Counted from the first letter of the stretch, positions 1-11,112 are shown. The stretch is 64,000 nucleotides of DNA from Lucifuga dentata (GCA_014773175.1 VXCM01001359.1:1-64000), one strand, 5' to 3'. Program-made: numbers and translations. The notes: generated by a model from the sequence alone, not told the origin.

Positions 1-67
1 CATTTATTCGGGCTTGGGACCGACACAAGGAGGACACTGGCTTGTGCCCTCTTGAGGCTGCATTAGG
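1..67 (-). repeat. Partial LINE-like teleost repeat, running off the left edge
   Basis: Read on the minus strand, this has the phrases GGGCACAAGCCAGTGTCC and GTCGGTCCCAAGCCC followed by a GATAAATG-like motif. I recall this wording from a very common teleost dispersed element, probably a non-LTR retrotransposon. Only the part inside the window can be seen. The family assignment is from memory, not from a search. Confidence 0.45.
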
Positions 68-123
68 AAACCCACAATATAATGAATAATAAATATTATT
101 AAATTAAATTATTAAATAAATAC

Positions 124-410
124 ATAAAGGCAAGGCAAGCTTATTTGCATAGCACCATTCAGGCACAAAGGCAATTCAAAGCGTTTTACATAGATCTAAA
201 ATACAGTATATAGACGTAAAATTAAGATAAATAAAAGGAATTTAAAATATAAAATAGAATCACTAAAACAAACCTTTTAAAAAAGCTAAGGAAAATTTAA
301 AACAACAAAATTGAAAGTTTAAGCCCAAAATAAGTGCTACAGTGCAGGGAGAAATATCCTCAGGTTTAGTAAAAGGCAGTGATGAACAGAAATGTGGCTG
401 TAGAACATTT
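124..410 (+). repeat. Teleost dispersed repeat (AAGGCAAGGC... type)
   Basis: The unit opens with AAGGCAAGGCAAGCTTATTT, then a GCATAGCACCATTC block and AATTCAAAGCGTTTTACA. An A-rich body follows, and then a block like ACAGTGCAGGGAGAAATATC. This order matches an abundant teleost repeat whose consensus I remember as TTTATTTGTATAGCAC...AAAGTGCTTTACA. No coding potential is left. The right edge is approximate because the tail fades into AT-rich DNA. Confidence 0.55.
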
Positions 411-1212
411 TTACTACATGACAAATTTTGTAAACTCTTTTTGTTCTTTTAAAACTGAAACACTTTCATACTGTGATCAATTTCTCATAAAACAACTGTT
501 TAAAAGCATGTAGTCATACTTTTCCCAGAGAGCAAGAAAAGGAAATGGATCACATTCCTAAGTTTTAATTAGCTTCGAGTTACAAGACTGAGTAAAGCGC
601 ATGCTCAACTGCTTTGTGCTGCTGAGGGAGGGGGTTGGGGTGCTGCCTTCTTGCTCATTATGTACTAATGAGTTGTCTATTAATGAAAATGGAAAGCATT
701 TATTTTGTGAGCACAAAGGGTTCAGCTGGATTAATTACTGCACTACAGCAACAAAATGAAAACAGAAAGTGCAGCATCACTCTTGTGTGACACATTACTC
801 ATTAACCAACTGTTATCAAGGCCTGGTGAATGGTGCTGCACGGCACACAGCAGGAGCAGAAACTGTTCAGACAGGCTATTGGAACTTTACATAAACTGCA
901 CTTTTAATATACTCTTTGTAGATGATGCATGAGCGCACTTATATTAATCTATACATGTCCACTCATAAACTTTACTTAATTGTAGCATTTCACTACGAGG
1001 TCTGAAATTTATGGTCAATACTTTTTCCATGAAATAAGACCGATTCCACACTAAGTGCATCATTACGTGCCCAAATGTTGTGTATCGATATATATTCACA
1101 TCCCAGTCTGCCAGTCTCAATCAATAGTGTGGCAATACTGCAAAGACAAATTTCTTTTTCAGGAGGGGGAGATGAAAAACTGCAGAGATGCTACATCATG
1201 TGGGGGATTCAT

Positions 1213-1238
<26 letters not shown>
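1213..1238. repeat. Poly-A tract
   Basis: A run of 26 A, followed by an A-rich stretch to about 1262. It could be a retroposon tail, but no element body is recognised upstream. Confidence 0.9.
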
Positions 1239-1243
<5 letters not shown>

Positions 1244-4200
1244 ATTAAAAAAATAAAATAAAATCCTAATTTACTGTAGCACCCAGCATCACACTAAATA
1301 AGCACCATGATAATTGAAGCTCGTTCATAAAGCTTTACTCACGTTAATCAGCACACTGGTGAGCCATTGTTGTTATAAGGGCTGTAATAGGTAAAAGTCA
1401 ATGAAGATCGGCGTGTTAATGAATTTCATATTTATGAGTCACAATTTATACTGATTCATCTGGTGTTAAAGCGACACTGATAGGTTAAATCAGTAAAGGA
1501 AACATCAATTCTGCTTCAGAGCTCTAAAAGCTTTAAAAGAACGACACTAAGATAACAGGTAAACACACACATTAACCTCTGTAATGTGATCGCTGTGCGC
1601 AAGGGGTGGACGGTGGTGTGTGTGTGTGTGTGTGGAGGGACACAGATGTGCACAGTAAATGAGAATGCTTAATGCTAGGAGAATGTGTGAGAAATCAGAT
1701 CAAAACTCAGTATTTAAATAAACTGACTGATCAGCTTAGTGGGCTTATCTATCAAATGCATTGATCAGTAACACGAGGCAAATACAGATTTGCCTCATGT
1801 TTCATACAGATGAAATTTACCACCAGAATGAAACATGTCTTAATTTTAGTGTGAGTGTGTTTTATGATGTAAACATGTAAATAAGGAAATACTGTAGTAA
1901 AAAATAAAAGATTCAGGAAACAGGCATTTATGAATGAGGGGACACGGTTGCGTGATGTTATTTGCCCATACCAACACAGTAAGTCATGTGCAAAGCTTTA
2001 TTAATCTGGCCCCATGTGTTTACTGTGGAGGCTAAGTGAGAAGCATGACAGTGCTGGAGGGGCACAGCACAGATGGCTGAATAAAATTGTATAAAGCACC
2101 AAAAATGTCATCATGATGATAATTTAATTCTGTTGTGCAGATTTTCTTTTCAAATGGTGATCAGAATTATTCCAATAGCTGGCTAATAACTTGATTTCCC
2201 ATTGGGCTGTCCTTGGAGAGGTCAGGCAGTGGGAAGCGGTGTATGGAGAGCTGGTGGAATCCAGCAGCCTCAGCAGATGGTTCCTGATCAGATATTAGAG
2301 GCTGGGCAGCGAGGTTGTCTGGCCATAAGCATTCTGCCCTGCCTGGGGGATAACAGCTCCATCTAAACCTCTATCTCTGCTTCCAGAGCCAAATGAATAT
2401 CTCTGTGTTCCAGCCAGACTGTGGGGACACTGGAGCAGCAACATACTGCTATTCTTAAACCTCATGGCAATCTGGGCATATCACACTCAGAAACATGCTT
2501 TTTGTGTAGTTTTACCTCCGAAAATTTGTTTCACCATGTTTGAGTTGACCACAAATGGTGCTGTAATTGCTAGTAAAGTCTACGCTCTCACAAAAATAGT
2601 CGCACTGATAACCAAAATCCTACTTAGCTGGATTTGAATAAAGGTTATCCTTTTATTCCTTTCCCTCACTTTCCCTATTGTTGAGCTGTCTGTATAAAAG
2701 AAAAACCATTAAATAAAAGCCTTTAGAAAGCTGTGATATGAAACATCATTTGCACTGTATTAAAAGATGGAAGAACATAATAACAAGAGGGATCAAGTCT
2801 TTGTTATTGAAATGGAATATTAATCTGAAATGTCACTGTGCTCTCTTGTAAAAAAAAAAAAAAAATGTATGATATAAGATAAATGCTACTCAGACACCTC
2901 TGAATCATGTATTGGCATTCCTATCTTCCATTTTTTTCTCAATCTGCCTCATCTGTCTTCCCCTCCTACATCAACAAAGCCGCAGCAAAAGTGGTAGTGA
3001 ATAAACACAACAATTTGAACTTTATTTATCCTTTTCCTGTGACAGTCTAAAATGGCAGAGCTGTGGATATGACCTTCAGTTAGAGCAGCTCTCCATCAGT
3101 CATCACTACCACCCACAGATTAAACAGCAGATGAGAAGTAGTTGCACCCGCCCCATATTCTCCCTTTATAACCTCCCCCACAGCTGTGCAAAAGTGATTT
3201 CTCTTATTTTTCTTTGTTTTGTTTTATTTTCCGTTTCCCATTTTCATCTTCTTCCTATATTCCTATTTTTTCTCCCTATTAGTCCATCTTTCCTCTTTTT
3301 ATGAAGCAACATCACTCTTGCAAAGTACTTCATATAGTATGTGCAAGAGCTAGATGCCTAGGAGCAACAAAAATAAAATTTTGCACACTTAAGTGCTAAT
3401 GAGAGAAAGAGAGAAAATCATGAATATCAGTATAAAGTGAAGCACTTTATCCATGAACATGTTAGAATGAGGAGAAAAGTTACTATGGAATCATTAGCTC
3501 CCATGCCGCTGTATTATAGTCAGCTTTACTTGTCAGCATGGATGTTGTTCAGACCATAACCGATGATTATGTTGCACTACATCAAACTAACTTATGGTTT
3601 TTTTTAATGATTTATATTGTTTGCTCCTATTTATCTCTATGAATCAGCCATCATGAGCAGTTAAGCCTTAGCTAGTCTGATTACAGCATTCAAAAGGAAC
3701 AATAGTTAGGAGTGCCCACTTTACATAATATAGGTATAAACTTCCCTGTTAATACCCCTAAATCATCGCACCAGCCAAAACCCTCATCCCATCCATGCTT
3801 TTCACGTATACCCATTCTCCATTACAGATATGAGTGCCCATTTTTCTTAATATCAGATATTTTCCCACTCAGACACTGTTGAAACACTGCCCAATATCCT
3901 GAAATAAATCAAATATTTCCATGTGTCACTTCTGCAAACACATGCACTGTGTAGAGAGACGGACAGAACTTCACAAAAGCTTCAGCTATTAAAACTAAGT
4001 TGAGATTAATATAAATGCTACTTATTTATTTTATACTTTATACTACTGACTGTAAATAATGACCATAATATCATTCTCACTATATAGAGAGCAGCAAAAA
4101 AACCAAACATTTTTATTTATTGATCTATGGTTTTCAGAGGAGCTAGGAGAGAATGATAATACTGGACTCTGCATCATTTGTATAGATACAATTTCAAATA

Positions 4201-4822
4201 TTTACTACCATTATTGTTGCTATTACAAAAATATATACTTTATAATTAGTTTACATGCTAAAATGTACTTATGTCTGGAAAAGTGCCAAGGCAAGTCTAA
4301 ATGCCATAAATGTGGCCAATTCACACTTTTCACAGGGTGGACAGCTTTAACACTTTATTACAGTATATATAAATTTACATTGGAGAGCTTATATTGTCAT
4401 GAATTAGATGACAAAATAATATATTCTTTAATAACTGTTTATTGATCACTTTTTATATACTCACAAATATTCATAATATGTTTTCATTTTCACCCATGGT
4501 GCCCCTTTCTACAACATTTAATAACAAAGAACAGCTTTGAGCAAGACACAAAGAATTACATTGGCCTGAGGCAAGGCTGTGCACCTCCAACTTATTCATT
4601 CAGTCAGTGTGCACAGAGTGAACTGCTGCAGGAGCTTCAGATCCTTTACTTTGAGTGAAACATTTTAGAATAGAATGTTAAACATAACTCCTATCATATA
4701 GTTGTCATTGTGATGATATAATCCTTTCAAAAAGAAAAAAAACATGCAGTGTGAATAAAGAAATGCAAACACCTTCCAGCAACACATAAACTGGTAATTT
4801 AGCTGTAAACCTTTACTACAAC

Positions 4823-4857
4823 ATTTCCCTTTATTAGGGATGCTAATAAAGGGAAAT
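4823..4857. repeat. Perfect 15-bp inverted repeat (hairpin)
   Basis: The arm at 4823-4837 (ATTTCCCTTTATTAG) is exactly complementary to 4843-4857, with a 5-nt GGATG loop. There is no U-run typical of a terminator and no neighbouring gene. The function is unknown. Confidence 0.85.
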
Positions 4858-5749
4858 TTATCTAAGTGACAGGCTGCATGATGAAGCTCTTGATCTGCTC
4901 ACTGACACTAACTTCACTGAAGAAAAAAAATAATCACTTTGAAGTAATTTCTGTACCTGTGTCAGTGGTTTCTCTCATGACTGTATGAAAAAAAAAATGA
5001 CAAAAGTTTATTCTTTTGCAAACCTGGCATTTTCAAATTATAAGTAGAAACCGAAAAGCACATACAAATGCTTCAAAAGTTTATCAAGGCTCTGAGATAC
5101 TTGAAAAAAAAGGAATGCCCTGACTAAAGCCTGCCATATTGACTGTAATGCAACCACTGACAAAGCTCTTAAATAGCACCTGGTTCAGTGAATTGGAACC
5201 AAATTAGAGGGAGAGAGTTGTTATTGTTCAGCATTTGCTAGATAGTTATGGTTCATTAACAACTGCTATGAGATGCAGAACTAAAAAGCTAACACTGGCT
5301 GCTCTAGTAAAGTCCTGTTCTGCTGCTTTACTAACAACTGATCTTCAAGCAGCTAAAAAATGTCATACAGAATATATGAACACTCTATACTGGCATCCTC
5401 CAGGCTACAACCTATCCATATATTAAGTTTACTAATAAGGCTATAGCCAGTACATATAATATACAAATAGCTATTACTAACCAAAATGTCATTGTAAACT
5501 AATAAATGAAAATGCAACAAACTATTTAATTTCTGGTGCTAAATATGTTCATTAGCAATGTGAAAAAAAATATATATCAATATTGCCTCAGCTTAATTGG
5601 GAGAATATGCACATGTAAAGGAACATTAAAGCAGCCTCAAGCACGCACACTGTATGCTGATTAAATCCTTTGACTACCATCACGAGTATGATTGCACATC
5701 CACTCCTATGTCATTTGAAACCTTTGAATTCAAGATATACAGTAGATTG

Positions 5750-5785
5750 TAATTGCACTGCATTAAACTAATAACAGTGCAATTA
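5750..5785. repeat. 11-bp inverted repeat
   Basis: TAATTGCACTG at 5750-5760 is perfectly complementary to CAGTGCAATTA at 5775-5785, across a 14-nt AT-rich spacer. It may be a short hairpin or chance. Confidence 0.7.
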
Positions 5786-6471
5786 TTTTCTGTTTGTATC
5801 TTTTACCAAATGATTCAGTTTGCCCCTACGCATCATGGATATCTATTTAGTTTTTCTTTATAATAAACACTGTAAGTGAGTGAAGTAGATATTCAGAAGT
5901 GTCTCGCACACCTACTTCTAAGAAACAGAATGGCAGATAACAGGAGACTGTTTATCAGTGTGAAGCCCAATGAGACATTCAGGCAGAATATGGTCTGTCA
6001 ACATGTAACACATTCAAAATGCAGCTGATAGCGCTAGACAGCATTCTGACAGTCTCTTTCAACAACTTGTGGATGCAATGTAGCAAACAACAGAAATCAG
6101 CCACACAACTGCCTCAGGGTCAGCCACAGCCACAGGGGACCTAAGATGATGCTCCCTGAAGGTCTACTTCAGAACCAAGGACAGCCTCTCAGGCTTTAGA
6201 TGACTATGGTGGTTAAAAGAAGATTCTCATCTGAACGCTGCAGACTACTGACAGTTGGACGTGGACACGCATGAGGCCTATCATTTTATGGAAAGGTTAG
6301 TCAGTTGGAAAGAAAAAGCCAAGTAGACCACCTGCCAACCACGGTACAGATCAGGTGAATGAATCCTGTTGGAGATCAGATGGAACATTATTCTTGGAAT
6401 ACCACTGGATCACCTGGTGCGGGACTCTCAACACACCATTTTTCTGTTTCTTTTCCTCTACTAACCCTAGT

Positions 6472-6476
<5 letters not shown>

Positions 6477-6502
<26 letters not shown>

Positions 6503-6527
6503 CAAAAAAAANAAAAAAAAAAAAAAA
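6477..6527. repeat. (AAAAC)n to poly-A tract with an N at 6512
   Basis: Several AAAAC units grade into poly-A interrupted by a single ambiguous base. The reading frames crossing it on both strands are low in complexity and not genes. Confidence 0.85.
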
Positions 6528-6547
6528 TTGATCAGGACCAGCAGGAG

Positions 6548-7398
6548 GTAGGCTTGCTCCCAGAACTATCCAAAAAACTATTCTCTCTGTTGTCCTCTGC
6601 ATAGAGCACTGTAGCACTCCCACACTGACAGGGAATGCAAAAGGGGTTAGACTGAGATGACAAGATCATTAAAACATTTTGAGGACAACAAAAGGTTAAT
6701 AAAGTTAAGAATACTAAGAAATATTTGCCCAGCAGAAGTCCAAGTTAAATACAGGGCTGGAGTTGAAGGAAGTGAAGGGGGATGAGGAGACGTAATGATG
6801 CAAGGCCGAAGGATTAGCATACTGTCACACTGGCATGTCCAACGAGCAGCACTATCAATCACACACATACACTCAAAAAATACACATATACACAAACAAA
6901 CTAACACATATACATGCACACCAAAAATGACCAGCACTAGAAAGTATTAAAAAAGACATAGATGGCCTTCAATGTTGTCAGATTTCTTCTTTTTATGTAC
7001 ATTTAAAGTGCCATGATACATCAAAATTTAACATTAGCAACCTTTATGAATGTCCAATAAGTAAAAGGGTGAAGACAGGCTTTACAATGACTGTGCATCA
7101 ATAACAAGAATAACGAAAAGAATAGTGTATCAATTGCAATAACGCTTTTATTTTATAGATAATGGAGAAAAATAAAGAAATGAGGAATAGTGGGTAAGAT
7201 GAGCACTGAGAACATGAAGTGCATTCTTTAGAATGTTATTAGATTAGTCTTGGAAGAGAAACATTGATAAAAGACATCATTACTTCAGTTTGTTCCTTCA
7301 ACAATTTAATGCCCTGAACTTTCCTGATGCATTTGATGACACAGGCTCCTCTGAGACATCTCTTTTGGATGTGTGAATGCTGGTGCATATAAATGCTG
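6548..7398. other. Non-coding DNA, no gene seen
   Basis: AT-rich sequence with nothing recognisable. A 96-residue minus-strand frame at 6647-6937 is rich in Cys and Val because it reads a CACA-rich stretch. It has no domain. Confidence 0.6.
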
Positions 7399-7453
7399 AC
7401 ACTAAGCAGTCCCTCCAGGATTTCGCAAAGTTTTCTTGTGATTTCTGCAGCCC

Positions 7454-7456
<3 letters not shown>

Positions 7457-7485
<29 letters not shown>

Positions 7486-7494
7486 NTTTTTTTT
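7457..7494. repeat. Poly-T tract with an N at 7486
   Basis: A homopolymer inside the hAT element, preceded by six C. Its true length is unreliable because of the N. Confidence 0.9.
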
Positions 7495-7786
7495 CATGTT
7501 AATTTCATATAAAGCAATAAAAAGTCATATGTGCTCAGTTTTAGGACAATTTTAAGCAGATACATAATACAAAAACAAATACAAACATTTAAATTGCTCA
7601 ATTTAGTTTATTTTCCTAACAAACAGCTTTTTTTCCCCTTTTTCTTACTTTAACATAATCAAATGGGATTTTACATGACACCATTTAGTGTTGCAGCTAG
7701 CAGACTTTTAGATCACAGAATATGAGGGATTTTTTTTTTTTAGTACAAGTCAATGGAGTTGAACATAGCAAAAATTAGCATCACAG

Positions 7787-8107
7787 CTAGTGGACATTTT
7801 CTGACTGGGAGTGAGAGATGATGAAATAAAAGCATGTTCGGTTAATTATGAGACTGTGGTGGGATGTAATGGGAAACGCTGGTAAAAGTTTAAGTAAAAC
7901 GCCACTCACCTTGATATTTTCAGAACTTGCCACAGGCTTCCCTGACATTCTCATATGCTTTGATGATTCCAAGTGACTGTTGATTGTCGACTTGCTTTTG
8001 TGTTCCAGCACAACATTGCATGGAGTGCAAGACATTTTCCCCCCACATTTATGTAAAACATTTGGCAATTGTTTTGCACGGTCTTTAGCTGTTATTTTTG
8101 TTGGCAA
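7787..8107 (-). pseudogene. CGGBP1-like zinc-finger exon of a hAT transposon, decayed
   Basis: About 66 residues are recognisable before a splice donor. An AKDRAKQLP-like lead-in is followed by GGKMSCTPCNVVLEHKSKS and then H-x5-H (HLESSKH), the Cys2-His2 arrangement of CGGBP1 and the N-terminal DNA-binding part of related hAT transposases. The frame then reads ENIK and meets CAAG|GTGAGTG, a consensus 5' splice site (last exon base 7910, GT at 7909-7908). The residues after that up to the stop near 7787 are therefore probably intron. The first codon at 8107 is TTG, and there is no in-frame ATG between it and the upstream stop. The family's start codon has probably been lost. The missing catalytic exons and the lost start argue for a non-functional remnant. 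Intact relatives would bind transposon ends in the nucleus. Confidence 0.7.
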
Positions 8108-8200
8108 ATGAGATTGATGTCAGCATCAACAATCAGCCATCATCTTCCCATGTGATACGCTGACAGGCCGGGGAAAATAAGTTAGTTGACATGTGGTTGG

Positions 8201-8335
8201 ATTGGGCCATTTTCCATGGTAACAGCGCCGTAATTGGTCAAAATTATGAACCCACTTTTGATTGGACCCTTTTATGCGCTAAAAGTGCGAGGATTGGTCA
8301 AAATTGCAAGTTCTCACATAATATGCGCAGATTGG
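8201..8335 (-). promoter_or_regulatory. Array of five CCAAT boxes upstream of the hAT exon
   Basis: ATTGG occurs on the plus strand at 8201, 8233, 8261, 8293 and 8331, which is CCAAT on the coding (minus) strand. Spacings are 32, 28, 32 and 38 bp. The copies at 8233 and 8293 share the longer word ATTGGTCAAAATT. They lie 94-230 bp upstream of the exon start and next to the right terminal repeat. That suits either a CCAAT-type (NF-Y) promoter or subterminal transposase-binding repeats. Which one is inference. Confidence 0.55.
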
Positions 8336-8394
8336 GTGATTTTGCATTGAATTATACAATCGCAGAATCATGGAATCCTGGAGGACTGACTAAG

Positions 8395-9371
8395 AAACAC
8401 TTAGCCATGACTGTGAAATAATGTTGGTGTGTCTTAACAGAGGAGCAGGGAGAGTGTGGACTGAAATATATCATTTTCATAGGAAAAGCATTCCCATCAG
8501 CCACTTATTGCTATTTATAAGCAGAATATGAGGGTTTTTTTAGAGGCTCTGTTTTGAGGCTCACTTGACATCAAACTGTGAAAAAAATGCTAATACAGGT
8601 GGGTAAATGGCAGCAAATTCACTTATTTCAGCATTCCAAAATCAGAAAATTATAAATTATTGCCACATTAAATAAAAATTCTACTGACAACAACAACACT
8701 GCACATTTGCCGATATAGAGAGAAGAAGATCTATTCTAATGGACAGTTGGCACTTTCATCTTTTCATTCCCTTAAGTAAAATTTGCATTAAGAAATACCA
8801 CCGACACCTATACATTTCATAAAATAACATGCACTGCACCAAAGCCCAAAATACTTGAAAAGTCTCTCCCTGTGGAGTTGTGGAATCTTCTGGAAACTCA
8901 TTTTGTTCACAGTATTAAACCTGTTATCACATGCACATATTAAACTGTGTCAGTTTGTCCAGCAGTACACAGGCAAAGCTTTTAAGTAAATGGCAGTTGT
9001 GTAAACTAAAATGGCAATGTTGAAAGTCAATTCAGTAATAGCTGAAAGCCATTACAACATTGTCATTAACATGGTTGCTGGAAATGCAGTTAGCCCCCCC
9101 ACCCACATTTCTCATAGCAAACAAGCAGGCAAACACTTAAGAAAAAAAAACAAAAAAAAAACAGACTAAGAAAATGAAGCACTATCTAAACAAATNAAAC
9201 ACTTAAGAAAAAAAAACAAAAAAAAAACAGACTAAGAAAATGAAGCACTATCTAAACAAATATAATAAAAACAAAAAACCCTGAAAAAAACTGGATTACA
9301 TGTGCTAAGTCAAAACCAACAAAAAGATAAAACCTACAACGAAAATTTTTTTCCAATATTGAAGTAAAGCT
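8395..9371. other. Non-coding DNA with an assembly-duplicated segment
   Basis: No gene is seen. The stretch 9131-9195 is repeated exactly at 9197-9261 with one N between (see the separate entry). The rest is AT-rich unique-looking sequence. Confidence 0.6.
9131..9261. repeat. 65-bp exact direct duplication around a single N (probable assembly artefact)
   Basis: Positions 9131-9195 and 9197-9261 are identical, including two internal A-runs, and only the N at 9196 separates them. Homopolymers this fragile would not stay identical for long in a real duplication. The likelier explanation is two contig ends that overlap by 65 bp but were joined end to end. Confidence 0.9.
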
Positions 9372-9443
9372 TTCCCTGACCAGGAATCGAACCTGGGCCG
9401 CGGTGATGAGAGCACCGAATCCTAACCACTAGACCACTAGGAT
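9372..9443 (-). tRNA. tRNA-Glu (anticodon CTC), probable pseudogene
   Basis: On the minus strand the D-arm word GTCTAGTGGTTAGGATT is intact. The anticodon stem CGGTG/CACCG encloses the loop CTCTCAT, giving anticodon CTC, so glutamate. The T-arm CCAGG-TTCGATT-CCTGG is perfect. The 3' acceptor strand TCAGGGA matches vertebrate tRNA-Glu, but the 5' strand reads ATCCTAG instead of a TCCCTGG-like sequence. Position 1-72 and 6-67 pairs are therefore lost and 2-71 is a wobble. The altered 5' strand coincides with the junction to a LINE-like 3' end (9444-9513). There is no intron. A T4 run lies about 30 nt downstream. The internal A and B promoter boxes look usable, so transcription is possible, but correct 5' maturation is doubtful. 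Confidence 0.75.
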
Positions 9444-9513
9444 CCAGCACCCCCCCCATGACCCTCAACAGGACAAACGGGTTTAGAAAATGGATGGATG
9501 GATGGATGGATGA
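9444..9513 (+). repeat. LINE-like 3' end with (ATGG)n tail
   Basis: CCAGCACCCCCCCCATGACC, then CTCAACAGGACAAACGG and TTTAGAAAATGG, ending in ATGG repeats at 9490-9513. I recognise this order (GCTCCAGC...GACCCTC...GGATAAGCGG...AGAAAATGG) as the 3' end of an abundant fish retroelement. It is 5'-truncated exactly at the tRNA-like sequence. A second short copy in the opposite orientation lies at 57892-57923. Confidence 0.65.
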
Positions 9514-10850
9514 TTTAAAGCTAAATCCCCTTGACCACAGACCTTCACACAGAAGCACAACAAACCTTTCAATTACCCCCAATAACAAAACACCAGCAAA
9601 GTTACGAGCTGCAATAATCAGGAGCAAAATATAAGGCAGACTAGCCAAGACCAATAAATAAATCACAGTTAAATCCTACAGGTTCTTATGCAGTACCATG
9701 TCCATCATCTGTCTCATTGTATCTGTCTCAGTAATTGATAAAGGCTAAGAAAGAATACAGTAGGAAAAGACAGATGAACAGACAGGATCTATTTATTTGA
9801 GGTTTTGGATCGACGTTGATCTGCGGAAATCTTCTTTCTCCTCCCTCAGTGTTTACATGTTTGCTGAGATATTACTGAAGGAGGCTGAGGTTGTGGCTAA
9901 ATGAATGATTGGCATCATTGTCACATGGCAGACTTCCAGTAGGTCTCCTTGGAGATAAGAACAGCTGTCTATCCCAACACACTCTTGTCAAGGTCACAAC
10001 TCCACTTATGGAAAAGCCACTGCTCCTCAAAGCTATATTTGAAAGTATTTTCTAAAACAATTTGCTTTTGTCACATAAAAACATATTTTATATTATTTAA
10101 AATTCTTTATTACACCTAAGCTCCACAAGTTTGATTCTGTGTTAATGCTGTGACGTGGCACCTCAGTTTCACAAGAGAAATTACGAGGTCACTTTACCTT
10201 GTGAAAGTACCCATTTGCTCGTGGAAGCAACCATTACCGCAACATCAAGTGAGATCTTGTGGGTGTAGTCACTAACACATTTTCAACATTTACACATTAT
10301 CTCTACTGAAATGAATAAAGAGGATTCAATATCTCAACAGAGTCTGTCAGTGTGACTGCCTTTCCTTGTCACCATGCTTCCTTGTCACCCAGTAAAGCTA
10401 TATGAAACTGGTACAAATTCATAAGGAGAAGTGTGTAGTCCTTGGTGCTGTGTTGTTCCTGTGTGGGGAGGGATCAGTTGGCTGCCATTGATATCCCAGC
10501 ACAGCAGTAAGACAGCAGACGGGAGGGTAATGAGGAGGCAAATATGATTAAAACCATCTCCTCAGGCTGCCATGGACCTGCCATTAAACCAGCGGACACT
10601 CCTCATGTTTAATCCATCACACTGCTTAGCTCCTACTGTGAGCAAGGAGAGACTACTGTTTGTTACACACCCTCAAATCTCCAATCTCTCTTCTCTAAAA
10701 CATAACTAACATGCCAGGAGACTCACTCTTCATTCAATATCTGCCACTGAACTTCCCCCCAAGCCTCTAAGCATGGATCTGGTTGTCCAGTGTTGGTAAA
10801 ATCCTAAGTACAAACCATGACATCCCTCCAACAAATCTGTACAAGGGGAA
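9514..10850. other. Non-coding DNA, no gene seen
   Basis: Unique-looking sequence without an exon, RNA gene or transposon end that I can support. Confidence 0.6.
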
Positions 10851-11112
10851 AAGTCAAGTCAAGTCAAGTTTACTGATACAGCATCACAAAATCATGTCTC
10901 GAAGACCTTACAAGGTCAAGTTCACCTAGAGTTTAAACTCAACAATCTCACAAAAATGTTGCAATATAGTGTGCAAACGAAAGAAAACTAAACACAAGAA
11001 ACAAGCAAGCACACTGGAAAGCACCACTTGCCTACATATCATACCTTTCACCACCAACCGCAGTCTTCAAGTGAAGATAAGGAAAAACCTTCTTGGGTAA
11101 CAATGGACGAAA
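10851..11112 (+). repeat. Teleost dispersed repeat (CAAGTCAAGTC... type)
   Basis: The copy opens with AAGTCAAGTCAAGTCAAGTT followed by TACTGATACAGCATCACAAA, and ends near AAGGAAAAACCTTCTTGGGT. This corresponds to a common fish repeat whose 3' part reads like GAGGAAAAACTCCC...AGGAAGAAACC. It has diverged and has no coding content. The right end is approximate. Confidence 0.55.

Larger units (their letters stand above)
411..6480. other. AT-rich non-coding DNA, no gene seen
   Basis: There are no supported exons or RNA genes. The stretch holds a short TG run (1616-1634), poly-A runs and scattered A/T-rich stretches. About 1985-2015 reads TTATTAATCTGGCCCC, which resembles the end of a common degraded teleost transposon. 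The block 2160-2470 is less AT-rich and free of simple repeats, so it could be conserved non-coding DNA. The reading frames at 4059-4445 and 5235-5426 look like chance: AT-driven composition, no domain, no splice context. Confidence 0.6.
7407..8388 (-). mobile_element. Non-autonomous hAT-type DNA transposon with a zinc-finger exon
   Basis: The left end reads CAGTCCCTCCAGGATTTCG. The right end, on the minus strand, reads CAGTCCTCCAGGATTCCATG, so the two form an imperfect terminal inverted repeat. The left flank is ACACTAAG and the right flank ACTAAG, consistent with an 8-bp hAT target duplication that lost one AC. At 982 bp the element is far shorter than an autonomous hAT, and no transposase catalytic domain is seen. 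The minus strand carries a decayed CGGBP1-like exon (8107-7910), and upstream of it a CCAAT-box array (8201-8335). A poly-T tract with one N (7457-7494) lies near the left end, so the exact length is uncertain. The ends and flanks are seen in the sequence. The superfamily follows from the CAG ends, the flank size and the CGGBP1-like domain, which is known from hAT elements. Confidence 0.8.
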
